From JTS-AC122 sp050246015 (lineage in GTDB: Bacteria; Planctomycetota; Phycisphaerae; Phycisphaerales; UBA1924), in the NCBI GenBank assembly GCA_050246015.1, contig JBFWWU010000005.1, forward strand, positions 172,184 to 236,183: a stretch of DNA of 64,000 nt. The letters are read 5' to 3'. Below the pieces are notes generated by a model. The model worked only from the letters and a program-made list of their open reading frames with translations. It was not told the origin of the DNA and searched no databases. The position numbers were made by a program, and so were the translations under genes. Below, piece after piece: positions 43,677 through 52,712 of this stretch (positions within the stretch are counted from its first letter, which is position 1; every line of letters begins with the position of its first letter).

Positions 43677-44483
43677 CTAGTGCGGGTGGAACACGCCCCA
43701 CATCACCCGCCCACCCATGGCCAGCAGCGCCACGGCCAGCAGCCGGATGATCCAGTGACCACTGATCCTGGACGAAAGCACAGCGCCAACCTGGGCCCCG
43801 ACGACAGCGCCGCCCGCGATCATCAGCGCGCGGTCGAGATCGTGATCCAGCAAACCTCGGCTCGCGAGCACCGCCAGCCCGGCCGCCGACGTGAGCGCAA
43901 GCACGAAGTGCGACGTGGCGGCGGCGACGTGCACCGGGTACCCCACGCCGTGCACTAGCGCGGGCACGTGGATGATCCCGCCGCCGATCCCGAGCATGCT
44001 CGATGCGACCCCCACGCCGGCGCTGATCCCCACGCCCCGCTTCAGGTTGAGTTGCTCGTGCGACACCCCCCGCGCACTCGTTGAATCCGCGGTCCCGCCC
44101 GGCGTGGTCTGATCGGCGGCCCGGGCACTCCGCATCAGCAGCCAGGCGGCCATGACGATCAGTCCCACCCCAAGCACCGCGTCGAACGCCCGCCGCGGAA
44201 TCCAGTGAACCAGCAGCGCTCCGACGATCGCTCCCGGTATCGCCGCCGCCGCGAACATCAAACCGCCACGAAAATGAATCCGCCTCAGCCGGGCATACCC
44301 GACCGTGCCGGAGATCGCGTTCGCGCACACAACGGCCAAGGACATCGCCGCCAGATGCTCCGGCTCGGCGCGCGGGTACATCATCACCAGCGCGGGCATC
44401 AGGATGAAGCCGCCCCCGGCGCCGATCAGTGTCCCCACCACCCCGATCACGATTCCCAGCGCGATGAATACGGTGGCTATCAC
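43677..44483 (-). CDS. TauE/SafE-family permease, second paralogue
   Basis: 268 residues, about eight membrane helices. Repeat cores: GVVGTLIGAGGGFILMPALVMM (about 16-37) and GVASSMLGIGGGIIHVPALVHG (about 156-177). The GTG at 44483 is preferred to the TTG six bases earlier. The first core is diverged from the paralogue at 39303, so the substrates probably differ. Family function is anion export, often of sulfur compounds. Divergent from the MmgE/PrpD gene with 132 bases between. Confidence 0.85.
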   Translation of the reverse strand: MIATVFIALGIVIGVVGTLIGAGGGFILMPALVMMYPRAEPEHLAAMSLAVVCANAISGTVGYARLRRIHFRGGLMFAAAAIPGAIVGALLVHWIPRRAFDAVLGVGLIVMAAWLLMRSARAADQTTPGGTADSTSARGVSHEQLNLKRGVGISAGVGVASSMLGIGGGIIHVPALVHGVGYPVHVAAATSHFVLALTSAAGLAVLASRGLLDHDLDRALMIAGGAVVGAQVGAVLSSRISGHWIIRLLAVALLAMGGRVMWGVFHPH

Positions 44484-44615
44484 CGCCAACCATAGATGCG
44501 TCGCTGGCGCGGGTCACCGTCACGCCGGATGTCGCTTCCCGCAGACCACGCGCCGTTGACCAATGCCGGGGTACACTCCATCCCCTGTCCGGGCACTACT
44601 TCGGAGCAGCCGTAT

Positions 44616-46151
44616 ATGACTTCCAAGCACGCCGAATCTCGCCGCTATATCTCGCACGACCTGGCCGACTGGGCGTGTGCGCTCACATACGCGGACCTGA
44701 GCCCGCAGGCGATCCAGAGCGCGAAACTCTTTTGGTTTGACTCGCTGGGGTGCGCCCTGGGCGGGAGTCAGCAGGAGGACGCGCACATCCTCCTGGCGCA
44801 CCACCGACAGATGAGCGGGAGCGCCAAGGGCGCCGGCCCGTGCACCTGCTTTGTGTCGGGCTTCAAGACCAACCCCGTCGATGCGGCCTTCCTCAACGAC
44901 CACATGATCCGCGCGATGGACTACAACGACATCTACTGGAAGGCCGACCCGTGCCACCCCAGCGACATCATCGCCGGCCCGCTCGCGCTCGTCGAGATGC
45001 TCGGGCTCTCCGGCAAGGACCTCATCCTCGCCACCGTCATCGCGTACGAAATCGAGATGCGCTTATGCGAAGCCGGCCTCCCGGGCATCCGGGAATACGG
45101 CTGGCACCACGCTACGCTCACCGCCTTCGCCGCACCCATCGCCGCCGGACGGGTCCTGCGCCTGACCCCCGACCAGATGGTCCAGGCGATCGGCATCTCC
45201 GCGTCGCGCACCTTCACGCCCGGCGCCGTCACCGCCGGCAAACTCACCAACATGAAGAACACCGTCGATCCCTGGGCCACGCGCATGGGCGTCGAGTCGG
45301 CCCTCCTGGCGCAGCGAGGCTACTCCGGTCCCGAGCACATGTTCGACGGCAAGGAAGGCCTCTACGCCGTCTTCGGCCACGTGCGCTACAAAGGCGATCC
45401 CGCGAAGTTCGATACGGCGAAGATCACAGGCAATCTCCCCCGGTCGTCGAGCGATCACTACAAGATCATCGACTGCGGCATGAAGTCCTTCCCCATCGAG
45501 GCGCTCAGCCACGCGCCACTCACCGCGATGATGAAGTGCGTCAAGGAACACCGCATCGCCGCCGATGATGTCGCCCAGATTAAGGTCGAAGTCATCGCCC
45601 GGGCCGCGGACATCCTGGGCGATCCCCACAAGTACCGCCCGAACTCCAAGGAAACCGCCGATCACTCGCTCCCGTACTGCCTGGCGGTGGGCCTGATCGA
45701 CGGCATGGTCACGCCGCTGCAGTTCAAGGAAGAGCGCGTGCTCGATCAATCGCTCATCCCCGTCATGGACAAGGTAAAAGTCGTCGCGAGCGACGAGTTC
45801 GAGGCCCTCTTCCCCAAGTTCCAGCCCAGCCGGGTCACGATCACCACCAGCGATGGGCGGGAGTTCTCCAAGCGCGTGGACGTGCCCAAGGGCGACCCGC
45901 GGGACCCGATGACCGAAGAAGAAATCGCGGTGAAGTTCAACGCCCTGGGATCGAGCGTGATCGGGTCCGACCAGTGCGCCAGGCTCCAGAAAGCGATCAT
46001 GTCGATGGAGACGCTCAAGACCGTTGACGGCCTGATGGCGCTGACGGTGAAGCGTGCCCCCAAGCGCCCGTCCAAGCCCGCGCCAAAGAAGCCCGCGGCG
46101 CGCCCCGCTGGGAAGGGCACGCGCCCCGCCGCGAAAAAGAAGCGTCGATAG
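44616..46151 (+). CDS. MmgE/PrpD-family protein with Lys/Pro/Ala-rich tail
   Basis: 511 residues. Residues 1-475 follow the 2-methylcitrate dehydratase-like fold: DSLGCALGGS, AAFLNDHMIRAMDYNDIYW with the HPSD segment, HHATLTAFAAPIAAG and KSFPIE. The last 35 residues (VKRAPKRPSKPAPKKPAARP and on) form a basic tail of PK and AK motifs like histone H1 or Hc1. GGAG ten bases upstream supports this ATG. The usual role is dehydration of methylcitrate in propionate use, but no other prp gene is near, so another substrate is possible. The tail might bind nucleic acid or membranes. Confidence 0.87.
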   Translation: MTSKHAESRRYISHDLADWACALTYADLSPQAIQSAKLFWFDSLGCALGGSQQEDAHILLAHHRQMSGSAKGAGPCTCFVSGFKTNPVDAAFLNDHMIRAMDYNDIYWKADPCHPSDIIAGPLALVEMLGLSGKDLILATVIAYEIEMRLCEAGLPGIREYGWHHATLTAFAAPIAAGRVLRLTPDQMVQAIGISASRTFTPGAVTAGKLTNMKNTVDPWATRMGVESALLAQRGYSGPEHMFDGKEGLYAVFGHVRYKGDPAKFDTAKITGNLPRSSSDHYKIIDCGMKSFPIEALSHAPLTAMMKCVKEHRIAADDVAQIKVEVIARAADILGDPHKYRPNSKETADHSLPYCLAVGLIDGMVTPLQFKEERVLDQSLIPVMDKVKVVASDEFEALFPKFQPSRVTITTSDGREFSKRVDVPKGDPRDPMTEEEIAVKFNALGSSVIGSDQCARLQKAIMSMETLKTVDGLMALTVKRAPKRPSKPAPKKPAARPAGKGTRPAAKKKRR

Positions 46152-46171
46152 CCGCTCGCCTCCGGGCTCTC

Positions 46172-46726
46172 TCACATCACGATCCGCACCACGGCCTGCA
46201 CGACGATCATCGCCTGCACACCCGCGACCAGGTCGTCCAGCAGGATGCCCACGCCCCCGGGGTGGCGCTGGAGCCCCCGCGCCGGCGGCAACTTGACAAT
46301 GTCAAACACCCGGAACGCCAGGAACGCCACCAGCAGCGCCACCATGCCCCGCCACACCGAATCCACCGCCGACCACGGCAACAGCATCAGCGCAACGCAC
46401 ACCCCCGCCGTCTCGTCCGCGCACACGCTGCCCGGGTCTTTCTTGTTGAAGTGCGCCTCGGCGGCCGACCCGTACACCAGGCACGCGCCGCTGAACACCA
46501 CCAGCACCACCACCAGCACCGCGTGGTACGCGATCCACGCCGGCACGTCCCAACCGTCGATCGTGACGACCCCCTCGCCGTAGCCCGCTCGAACCAGCAG
46601 CATCATCACCCCCGCCAGCACCACGGGCGGGATCGACCCCCACGTGCCCGGGGCAGGCCGGAGCAGGCCCAGCCCGAACGTCGTGATCAGCAGCCGCCCG
46701 CCACGCGAGAGCCCGCTTGTGATCAT
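46172..46726 (-). CDS. pgpA: Phosphatidylglycerophosphatase A
   Basis: 184 residues, four membrane helices. PgpA signatures: APGTWGS (about 25-31), NKKDPGSVCADETAG with the active-site acidic residues (about 93-107), and FRVFDIVKLPPARGLQRHPGGVGILLDD (about 137-164). It removes phosphate from phosphatidylglycerophosphate. Its start overlaps the pgsA stop by four bases, so the enzymes for successive steps of phosphatidylglycerol synthesis are made together. It converges on the MmgE/PrpD gene. Confidence 0.94.
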   Translation of the reverse strand: MITSGLSRGGRLLITTFGLGLLRPAPGTWGSIPPVVLAGVMMLLVRAGYGEGVVTIDGWDVPAWIAYHAVLVVVLVVFSGACLVYGSAAEAHFNKKDPGSVCADETAGVCVALMLLPWSAVDSVWRGMVALLVAFLAFRVFDIVKLPPARGLQRHPGGVGILLDDLVAGVQAMIVVQAVVRIVM

Positions 46727-47475
46727 GCCCCGCCCCCGTCCAGCGGCTTAGACGACCGCAGCGCCGCGAACCCCCGCACCACGTACGGCACCCCAGACCA
46801 TGCCGTCACGATCACCGTCGCCACGACGATCACCTGGATCGCCCACCACGGCCAGGTGCGATTCACCTCGCCGTCGCCCGGCGGGACATTCAGCAGCAGC
46901 AGCACCGCCGGGATGCACACGCACTGCATGATCATCTTCAACTTCCCGCTCGCGGTCGCCGCGAACGACTTCCCCTGGCTCTCCACCACCCCGCGGATCG
47001 ACGTCACCAGCAGTTCTCGCGCCAGGATCACCACGACCATCCACGGGTGCACCCCGCTCACGTGCACGTGCCAGATTTCCGCCGGGCGCCCCAACCCCAT
47101 CGCCGACGCCGGGCTCGGCCGCGACGCCACCCATTCATATGAGAACCCCGGACCCGCCAGCAGCACAAACGCCCCCAGCACCAGCACCTTGTCCGCGAAC
47201 GGGTCCATCACCCGCCCGAATATGCTCACGACATTCCACTTCCGCGCCAGGTACCCGTCCAGCGCGTCGGTGATCGCCGCCACCACAAAGATCGCCGCGG
47301 CAGCCAGCAGCGTCCAGTCAACCCCCGCGCCGCGATACAGCGGCGACGTGCGAATGCTCCACGGCGCCAGGACGACGAAGAACACCAGCGCCATCACCAG
47401 GCGCGACGCGGTCAGAAGATTGGGCAGGCGGACGCGAAACGCAGACACGCCGCCGGTTCCGGAATCGCTCGGCAT
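46723..47475 (-). CDS. pgsA: CDP-diacylglycerol-glycerol-3-phosphate 3-phosphatidyltransferase
   Basis: 250 residues, several membrane helices. The CDP-alcohol phosphotransferase motif DGxxAR...G...D...D appears as DALDGYLARKWN...GRVMDPFADK (about 69-96). LPNLLTASRLVMA near residue 18 is the PgsA entry sequence. It makes phosphatidylglycerophosphate, the substrate of the coupled pgpA. Length is some 50 residues above the minimum, from an N-terminal arm and a loop at about 110-140. It is divergent from the FAD/iron-sulfur gene. Confidence 0.94.
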   Translation of the reverse strand: MPSDSGTGGVSAFRVRLPNLLTASRLVMALVFFVVLAPWSIRTSPLYRGAGVDWTLLAAAAIFVVAAITDALDGYLARKWNVVSIFGRVMDPFADKVLVLGAFVLLAGPGFSYEWVASRPSPASAMGLGRPAEIWHVHVSGVHPWMVVVILARELLVTSIRGVVESQGKSFAATASGKLKMIMQCVCIPAVLLLLNVPPGDGEVNRTWPWWAIQVIVVATVIVTAWSGVPYVVRGFAALRSSKPLDGGGA

Positions 47476-47635
47476 CGACGGATGATAGTGTCTCGCGGCC
47501 TTTCCCGCGTGTCATCACCGCGCGCGGAACCGCACCGCCCGCGGCCGACCCAGCGCCGAACCCGCCGCCCGCCCTCCGCACCCCCACGCATGCCTTCGCG
47601 CGGGTCCTGTGTATAGTCCGCTCCGGAGAACCCGC

Positions 47636-50600
47636 GTGCTACTCCCCGTGCTCGGCGTTGAATCACCTCTCGGCTCCAGCGATACCCAGATCGCGCGCGA
47701 CCTGTCACGACTGACCGCCGGCCAGATCCGATTCTCCGCCCACGACCGCATGCTCTACGCCACCGACGCCTCCCTCTACCAGGTCGAGCCGATCGGGGTG
47801 GTCGTCCCCGCGTCAACCCGCGAGATCCCCGCCATCCTCCGCTACTGCTCATCGCGCGCTCTCCCGGTCCTGCCGCGCGCCGGGGGAACGAGCCTCGCCG
47901 GCCAGTGCACCAACCGGGCCATCGTCCTCGATCTCTCGCCCGCCTGCAGATCGATCGGCTCCGTCGAGCACGACGCGACCGTCTGGGTCGAGCCCGGCGT
48001 CACCATCGACGAACTCAACCGCGAGGTGCTGCGCCAGTCCCGGGCCTCGCCCATGTTCCCCAGCGCCCCGGCCGGCCTGTTCTTCGCGCCCGATCCCGCG
48101 ACCACGGCCCAGGCATGCATCGGCGGGTGCATCGGCAACAACTCCGCGGGCGCACGCTCCATCCGCTACGGCCGGACCAGCGAGAACCTCGCCGCCATCG
48201 ACGTGCTGCTCTCCACCGGGGAACAAGTCACCCTCGCCCCCAACGCCGGCGCGCACGACGCCGTCGCGCGGCGTCTGGCACGCGGCGCCATCCACATCGC
48301 CCAGTCCCACGCCGGGCTCATCCGCGAACGCTTCCCCCGAACCGTTCGCCGCAACGCGGGCTTCGGCCTCGACCTGGTCCTGGATCAGATCGTGTCCGCT
48401 CACCCCGCTCCCGCCACGCTCGGCGGCGATGCCCTCGAAGCCCTCGCACGCCGGCTTGACCTCTCCGGCCTCCTCTGCGGCAGCGAAGGAACCCTCGCCA
48501 TCACCACCCGCGCGAAACTGAAACTGCACCCCCTCCCATCGGCGCGCGGGCTCGCGGTCCTTTCCTTCGCATCGCTCGAGCACGCCATCGACGCCGTGAA
48601 GCCCCTGCTCGACATCGGGCTCCCCCTCGGGCTCAGCGCCGTCGAACTGCTCGATGACGTGGTCCTCGAAGCCGCGATGGGGAACATCGAGTACCGGCGA
48701 TACGTCGAACTCCTCCCCGGCGGGCATGAAGCCGCCCGCGGCGGGCTCAAGGCCGTGCTCTACGTCGAGTTCTTCGGCTTCGGTTCCCCGGACGCCGGCG
48801 CTGCTTCCGTCCGTGATGCCTTCGCCTCCCTTGAGCAGTTTTCCCCGCGCCTCCCCGGCCTGGTCGCGATCGAGTCGCACACCGCCGCCGCCGCCATGCT
48901 CTCGGCGTGGAAACTCCGCAAAGCCGGCGAACCGCTCCTGCACGGCTTGCCCGGCCGGCGCAAGCCCGTCACCTTCGTCGAGGATAACGCCGTCCCCGTC
49001 GAGCGCCTCGCTCAGTTCGTCCATGAGTTCAAGCGGATCGTCGCTCGCCACGGCACCCGCGCCGCCTACTGGGCCCACGCCTCGGTCGGCGTGCTCCACG
49101 TCCGACCCATGATCGACCTGCACGACCCCGCCGATCGCACCCGCCTCCGCGAGATCGCCGTCGAAGTCGCCGACCTGGCGCGATCGTGCGGCGGGATCAT
49201 GTCCGGCGAGCACGGCGACGGCCGCGTCCGCGGGCCCCTGCTCGAACGCTTCTTCGGCCCCGAACTGATGCGCGCCTTCGCCGACCTCAAACGCCTCTTC
49301 GACCCCCCCGGGATCCTCAACCCAGGCAACATCGTCGGCGCCGGGCCCGTCGAGTCCATCACCGACAACCTCCGCACCATCGCCGCGGGCGCCGCCACTC
49401 TCCCGGGCGATCCTCCACGCCGCTCCCTCGACCACCCCGGCCCCGAGCGTTACGCCCAACGCCCCGAGCACCTGTACTTCGACTACGCCGACCAGCACGG
49501 CTTCCGCGGCGCCGTCGAAGCCTGCAACGGCGCGGGCCTCTGCCGAAAGCGCGCCGGAGCCGGCGGCACCATGTGCCCGTCCTATATGGCGCTGCTCGAC
49601 GAACGCCACGCGACCCGAGGCCGAGGCAACGCCCTCCGCCTGGCCATCACCGGTCAGTTCCCTTCCCGCGACCACGCCGCGACCGCTCCCAACTGGACCG
49701 ACCCCGACACCATCAAGACGCTCGATCTGTGCCTGAGTTGCAAAGCCTGCAAATCCGAATGTCCCAGCAACGTCGATATCGCGCGGCTCAAGGCCGAATA
49801 CACCGCCCAGCGGTATCGCCAGCAACGCCGCATCCCCCTCACCGCCGCACTCATCGGCCGCGTCAGGTTCCTCAACCGCCTCGGCTCGATCGCGCCGGGC
49901 CTGGCCAACTGGTGCAGTTCCCTCCCGCCCCTCAGGGCCCTCCTCAACCGCGTCATGAACCTGCACCCCGCGCGATCCCTCCCCCGCTTTGATCGCTCGC
50001 TCTACGCCTGGATGCACGCGCACACGCCGGCGGTTTCCTCTACCGCTCCCACCGTCGTCCTCTTCGCTGACTGCTTCACCGCCTACAACGAGCCGCACGT
50101 GGGCATCGCCGCCGTGCGAGTCCTCGAACACCTCGGCTTCCGCGTCGCGCTCCTGCCCGGCCAAGGCTCCATCGCGGGCACGCGACCGGGCGATGGGCAA
50201 CGCGCCGACTTGGGATTCGCCGGCGGGTGCTGCGGACGATCGATGATCTCCGTCGGTATGCTCGACGACGCCATCCAGACCATCGACCGCACCCTCGGGC
50301 CTCTCGCCGCCGCCGCCCGTGATCCCGACGTGAAAGCCATCGTCGTCTGCGAGCCCTCCTGCCTCTCTGCGATCAAGGACGACTGGCTGCAACTTCGCCT
50401 CCGCACCCCGATCGAGGTTCGACGGCGCGTCGCCGACATGTCCATGCTCGTCGAAGAGTTCGTCGCCGCACACTTGAACACACGCGGCTCGCCGGGACGC
50501 CCCGGGCGTGATCCCTCCGCTCCGCCGCCCACCCCCGCGCGGGTCCTTTTTCACGCCCATTGCCACCAGAAGGCCCTCTGGGGTTCCGCATCCAGCGCCG

Positions 50601-50869
50601 CGATGCTCGAAGCCATCGCCCCCGGCCGCGTGCACGTGCTCGACGCCGGCTGCTGCGGCATGGCCGGATCCTTCGGCTACGCCGCCCATCGCTTCGATCT
50701 TTCCAACCGCATCGGCGAACTCGCCCTCTTCCCCGCCGTGCGCTCCGCCGCCGGCGCCGGCGCTGTCATCGCCGCCACCGGCACCTCGTGCCGGCATCAG
50801 TTGCACGACGCCACCGGCTCCCGCGCCGTGCACCCGATCGAACTGGCGGCGACGGCGCTGGGCTTGTAA
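47636..50869 (+). CDS. Fused FAD-linked oxidase and iron-sulfur (GlcD/GlpC-type) oxidoreductase
   Basis: 1077 residues. An FAD-binding PCMH domain (about 25-235, PRAGGTSLAGQ and IGNNSAGARSIRYG) and FAD-oxidase C-terminal domain (to about 560) with EHGDGRVRGPL come first. Then a ferredoxin-like part with CNGAGLCRKRAGAGGTMCPSY (about 631) and CLSCKACKSECP (about 699), and two CCG domains (GGCCGRS, about 861; AGCCGMAG, about 1003). This is the architecture of Dld-II-type D-lactate or D-2-hydroxyacid dehydrogenases that pass electrons to quinone. GGAGAA five bases before the GTG at 47636 sets the start, against GTG 47609. Substrate not decided. Confidence 0.92.
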   Translation: MLLPVLGVESPLGSSDTQIARDLSRLTAGQIRFSAHDRMLYATDASLYQVEPIGVVVPASTREIPAILRYCSSRALPVLPRAGGTSLAGQCTNRAIVLDLSPACRSIGSVEHDATVWVEPGVTIDELNREVLRQSRASPMFPSAPAGLFFAPDPATTAQACIGGCIGNNSAGARSIRYGRTSENLAAIDVLLSTGEQVTLAPNAGAHDAVARRLARGAIHIAQSHAGLIRERFPRTVRRNAGFGLDLVLDQIVSAHPAPATLGGDALEALARRLDLSGLLCGSEGTLAITTRAKLKLHPLPSARGLAVLSFASLEHAIDAVKPLLDIGLPLGLSAVELLDDVVLEAAMGNIEYRRYVELLPGGHEAARGGLKAVLYVEFFGFGSPDAGAASVRDAFASLEQFSPRLPGLVAIESHTAAAAMLSAWKLRKAGEPLLHGLPGRRKPVTFVEDNAVPVERLAQFVHEFKRIVARHGTRAAYWAHASVGVLHVRPMIDLHDPADRTRLREIAVEVADLARSCGGIMSGEHGDGRVRGPLLERFFGPELMRAFADLKRLFDPPGILNPGNIVGAGPVESITDNLRTIAAGAATLPGDPPRRSLDHPGPERYAQRPEHLYFDYADQHGFRGAVEACNGAGLCRKRAGAGGTMCPSYMALLDERHATRGRGNALRLAITGQFPSRDHAATAPNWTDPDTIKTLDLCLSCKACKSECPSNVDIARLKAEYTAQRYRQQRRIPLTAALIGRVRFLNRLGSIAPGLANWCSSLPPLRALLNRVMNLHPARSLPRFDRSLYAWMHAHTPAVSSTAPTVVLFADCFTAYNEPHVGIAAVRVLEHLGFRVALLPGQGSIAGTRPGDGQRADLGFAGGCCGRSMISVGMLDDAIQTIDRTLGPLAAAARDPDVKAIVVCEPSCLSAIKDDWLQLRLRTPIEVRRRVADMSMLVEEFVAAHLNTRGSPGRPGRDPSAPPPTPARVLFHAHCHQKALWGSASSAAMLEAIAPGRVHVLDAGCCGMAGSFGYAAHRFDLSNRIGELALFPAVRSAAGAGAVIAATGTSCRHQLHDATGSRAVHPIELAATALGL

Positions 50870-50903
50870 ACCACCCACGCTCCCGACCTCTCCCCGCCCG
50901 CGG

Positions 50904-51536
50904 TCACGACGCCTTGATCTCGCCGCCCTCCAGAATCTGTTTCGCGATCTCCACCAGCGGACGCCGGCAATCCCGCGCCATCTTCTGAAGCTTCTCGTGG
51001 GCCGCGGGCTCCGTCATGTTCGTCGTCTCGACCAACTTCCACTTGGCCTGCTCGACGATCCGCCGGTTCACCAGGTTCCGCTCGAGTTGTTCGATCCGCT
51101 TGATGTGGTGCGCGTCGCTCGCCGCACGGTGGCGCGCCACGCCGATGCTGACCCGAAGTTCGTCCACCCCGACGGGCTTGAGCAGATACGCGAACACGCC
51201 CGACGACTCGCCGTACGCCTGGATCTTGCTGACGTACTCCTGATCCGAATAGGCCGAGATAACAAGCGAAGGTATCGCGAGTTCTTCGTAGATAATCATC
51301 GCGACTTCCGTGCCGCTCAACTTCGGCATGCGCAGGTCCAGCAGCGCCAGGTCAGGCAATAACTGCCGGGCCATCGTCACCGCCGCTTCGCCGTCCGGCG
51401 CGGTCCCGACGACCTCATGCCCAAGGTCCCGAACACTGCTCGCAATGCCCAGCGCCACCAGGTGCTCATCGTCGGCGACCATGATGCGCGCCGGTCCAAA
51501 GGTGGTGGGGATGCCGTCCTTGCTAGGCGAGTTCAT
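50904..51536 (-). CDS. ANTAR-type response regulator
   Basis: 210 residues. Receiver domain with Asp22/Asp23, the phosphorylated Asp67 in LLDLRMP and Lys120 in YLLKPVG. An ANTAR domain follows (about 145-205), RNA-binding in known members, where it prevents transcription termination at hairpin leaders. AGGAATC upstream supports ATG 51536. No sensor kinase lies nearby. Convergent with the FAD/iron-sulfur gene and divergent from the HDOD gene. Targets would be expected among genes with dual-hairpin leaders. Confidence 0.9.
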   Translation of the reverse strand: MNSPSKDGIPTTFGPARIMVADDEHLVALGIASSVRDLGHEVVGTAPDGEAAVTMARQLLPDLALLDLRMPKLSGTEVAMIIYEELAIPSLVISAYSDQEYVSKIQAYGESSGVFAYLLKPVGVDELRVSIGVARHRAASDAHHIKRIEQLERNLVNRRIVEQAKWKLVETTNMTEPAAHEKLQKMARDCRRPLVEIAKQILEGGEIKAS

Positions 51537-51792
51537 AATGATTCCTGAAAAAAGCGCCCGCCCGGCGCGGCCGGCCTGAGCCACAGGGGTTCGAACAAAA
51601 TCGTAATCGAGCACCGCCAAGAGTCAACCCTCCGCCGGTTCATCGGCCGGCGACCCCCGCCCCCGCGAGTGCGCGTGAACGGCCGGCCCGCCACCACAGG
51701 ACCTCCCGATTCTTCCAACTCACCCGCAAGTCCGCGTCCGCTTCAACCGATGATCCGTTGCATTCCTGTTGATCCTCGTACCGGAGTCCGCT

Positions 51793-52677
51793 ATGCCCGT
51801 CGATGCGCAGACCAAGGAAAATGCAGTCAACTCCGCGATCCGCGAGATCAGTCACATCGCGACGCTCCCCGAGATCACCCTCAAGATCATCCAACTGGTC
51901 GAGAGCCCCACCTCCACCGCGCAGGATCTGCACAAGGTTATCAGCAACGACCCCGCCCTGTGCAGCCGGATCCTCAAGGTCGTCAACTCCGCCTTCTACG
52001 GGCTCCCAGGACAGGTCGGTTCCATCAACCGCGCCATCGTCCTGCTCGGCCTCAACGCCGTCAAGAACATCGCGATCGCCGCCAGCCTCACCAAACTCTT
52101 CCGCGGCGGCGCCGTCACCCCCAACTTCGCCGCCAAGGACCTCTGGGAGCACTCCATCGCCGTCGGCGCGGCCAGCAAGATGATCGCCGACTCCCTCAAA
52201 CTCGCCTTCGCCGACGAGGCGTTCCTCGCCGGCCTCATCCATGACCTGGGCATCGTCGTCGAACTGCAGTTCGATCGCAACAAACTCGTCGAAGCCGTCA
52301 CTCGCACCAACGTTGGTCCCGACGGCACCCCCGCCCGCGGGCTCCTGGATACCGAGGATGAAGTCTTCGGTGCTACCCATCAGGACTTCGGCAGCGGGCT
52401 CTGCATCAAGTGGAAGTTCCCCAAGAGCTTCGCCAACGTCACCGGGTATCACCACCGCCCGCTCGAACTCGCCGACGACGGCCGCACCCTCGCCTGCATC
52501 GTCGCCATCGCCGACCGGCTCGCCGCGTGCGTCAAAAAGCCCTTCCGCCTCGACCTCACGTCGATCGAGATCCCCAGCGAGTTCCTCGACCACATCAAAC
52601 TCACCCGCGACGCCTCCGAGGACATCAAGAACAAACTCAGCGCTCAGATGGAAACCATGTCCCAGATGCTGAACTGA
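51793..52677 (+). CDS. HDOD-domain signalling protein
   Basis: 294 residues. The HDOD domain covers about 20-230, with LPEITLKIIQLVESPTSTA, VISNDPALCSRILKVVNSAFYG, and AFLAGLIHDLGIVVEL, in which an HD pair is kept. Known HDOD proteins help control c-di-GMP, motility or stress responses as output scaffolds; catalysis has not been shown for most. GGAGTCC upstream of ATG 51793 supports the start. It is divergent from the ANTAR regulator with 256 bases between, so shared control is likely. The C-terminal segment (about 240-294) is helical. Confidence 0.9.
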   Translation: MPVDAQTKENAVNSAIREISHIATLPEITLKIIQLVESPTSTAQDLHKVISNDPALCSRILKVVNSAFYGLPGQVGSINRAIVLLGLNAVKNIAIAASLTKLFRGGAVTPNFAAKDLWEHSIAVGAASKMIADSLKLAFADEAFLAGLIHDLGIVVELQFDRNKLVEAVTRTNVGPDGTPARGLLDTEDEVFGATHQDFGSGLCIKWKFPKSFANVTGYHHRPLELADDGRTLACIVAIADRLAACVKKPFRLDLTSIEIPSEFLDHIKLTRDASEDIKNKLSAQMETMSQMLN

Positions 52678-52712
52678 GTCCCGCGACGACCGCCGCCCGC
52701 ACGCTGCCTCTC

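Noticed and set aside
47612..47617. TATAGT as a possible -10 box before the FAD/iron-sulfur gene.
   Set aside because: No -35 box at a workable distance was found.
47849..50878. Open frame of about 1000 codons on the minus strand opposite the FAD/iron-sulfur gene.
   Set aside because: A shadow caused by G/C-rich third positions; composition is Gly/Ala/Glu/Val-rich with no motif, while the plus strand has clear catalytic signatures.
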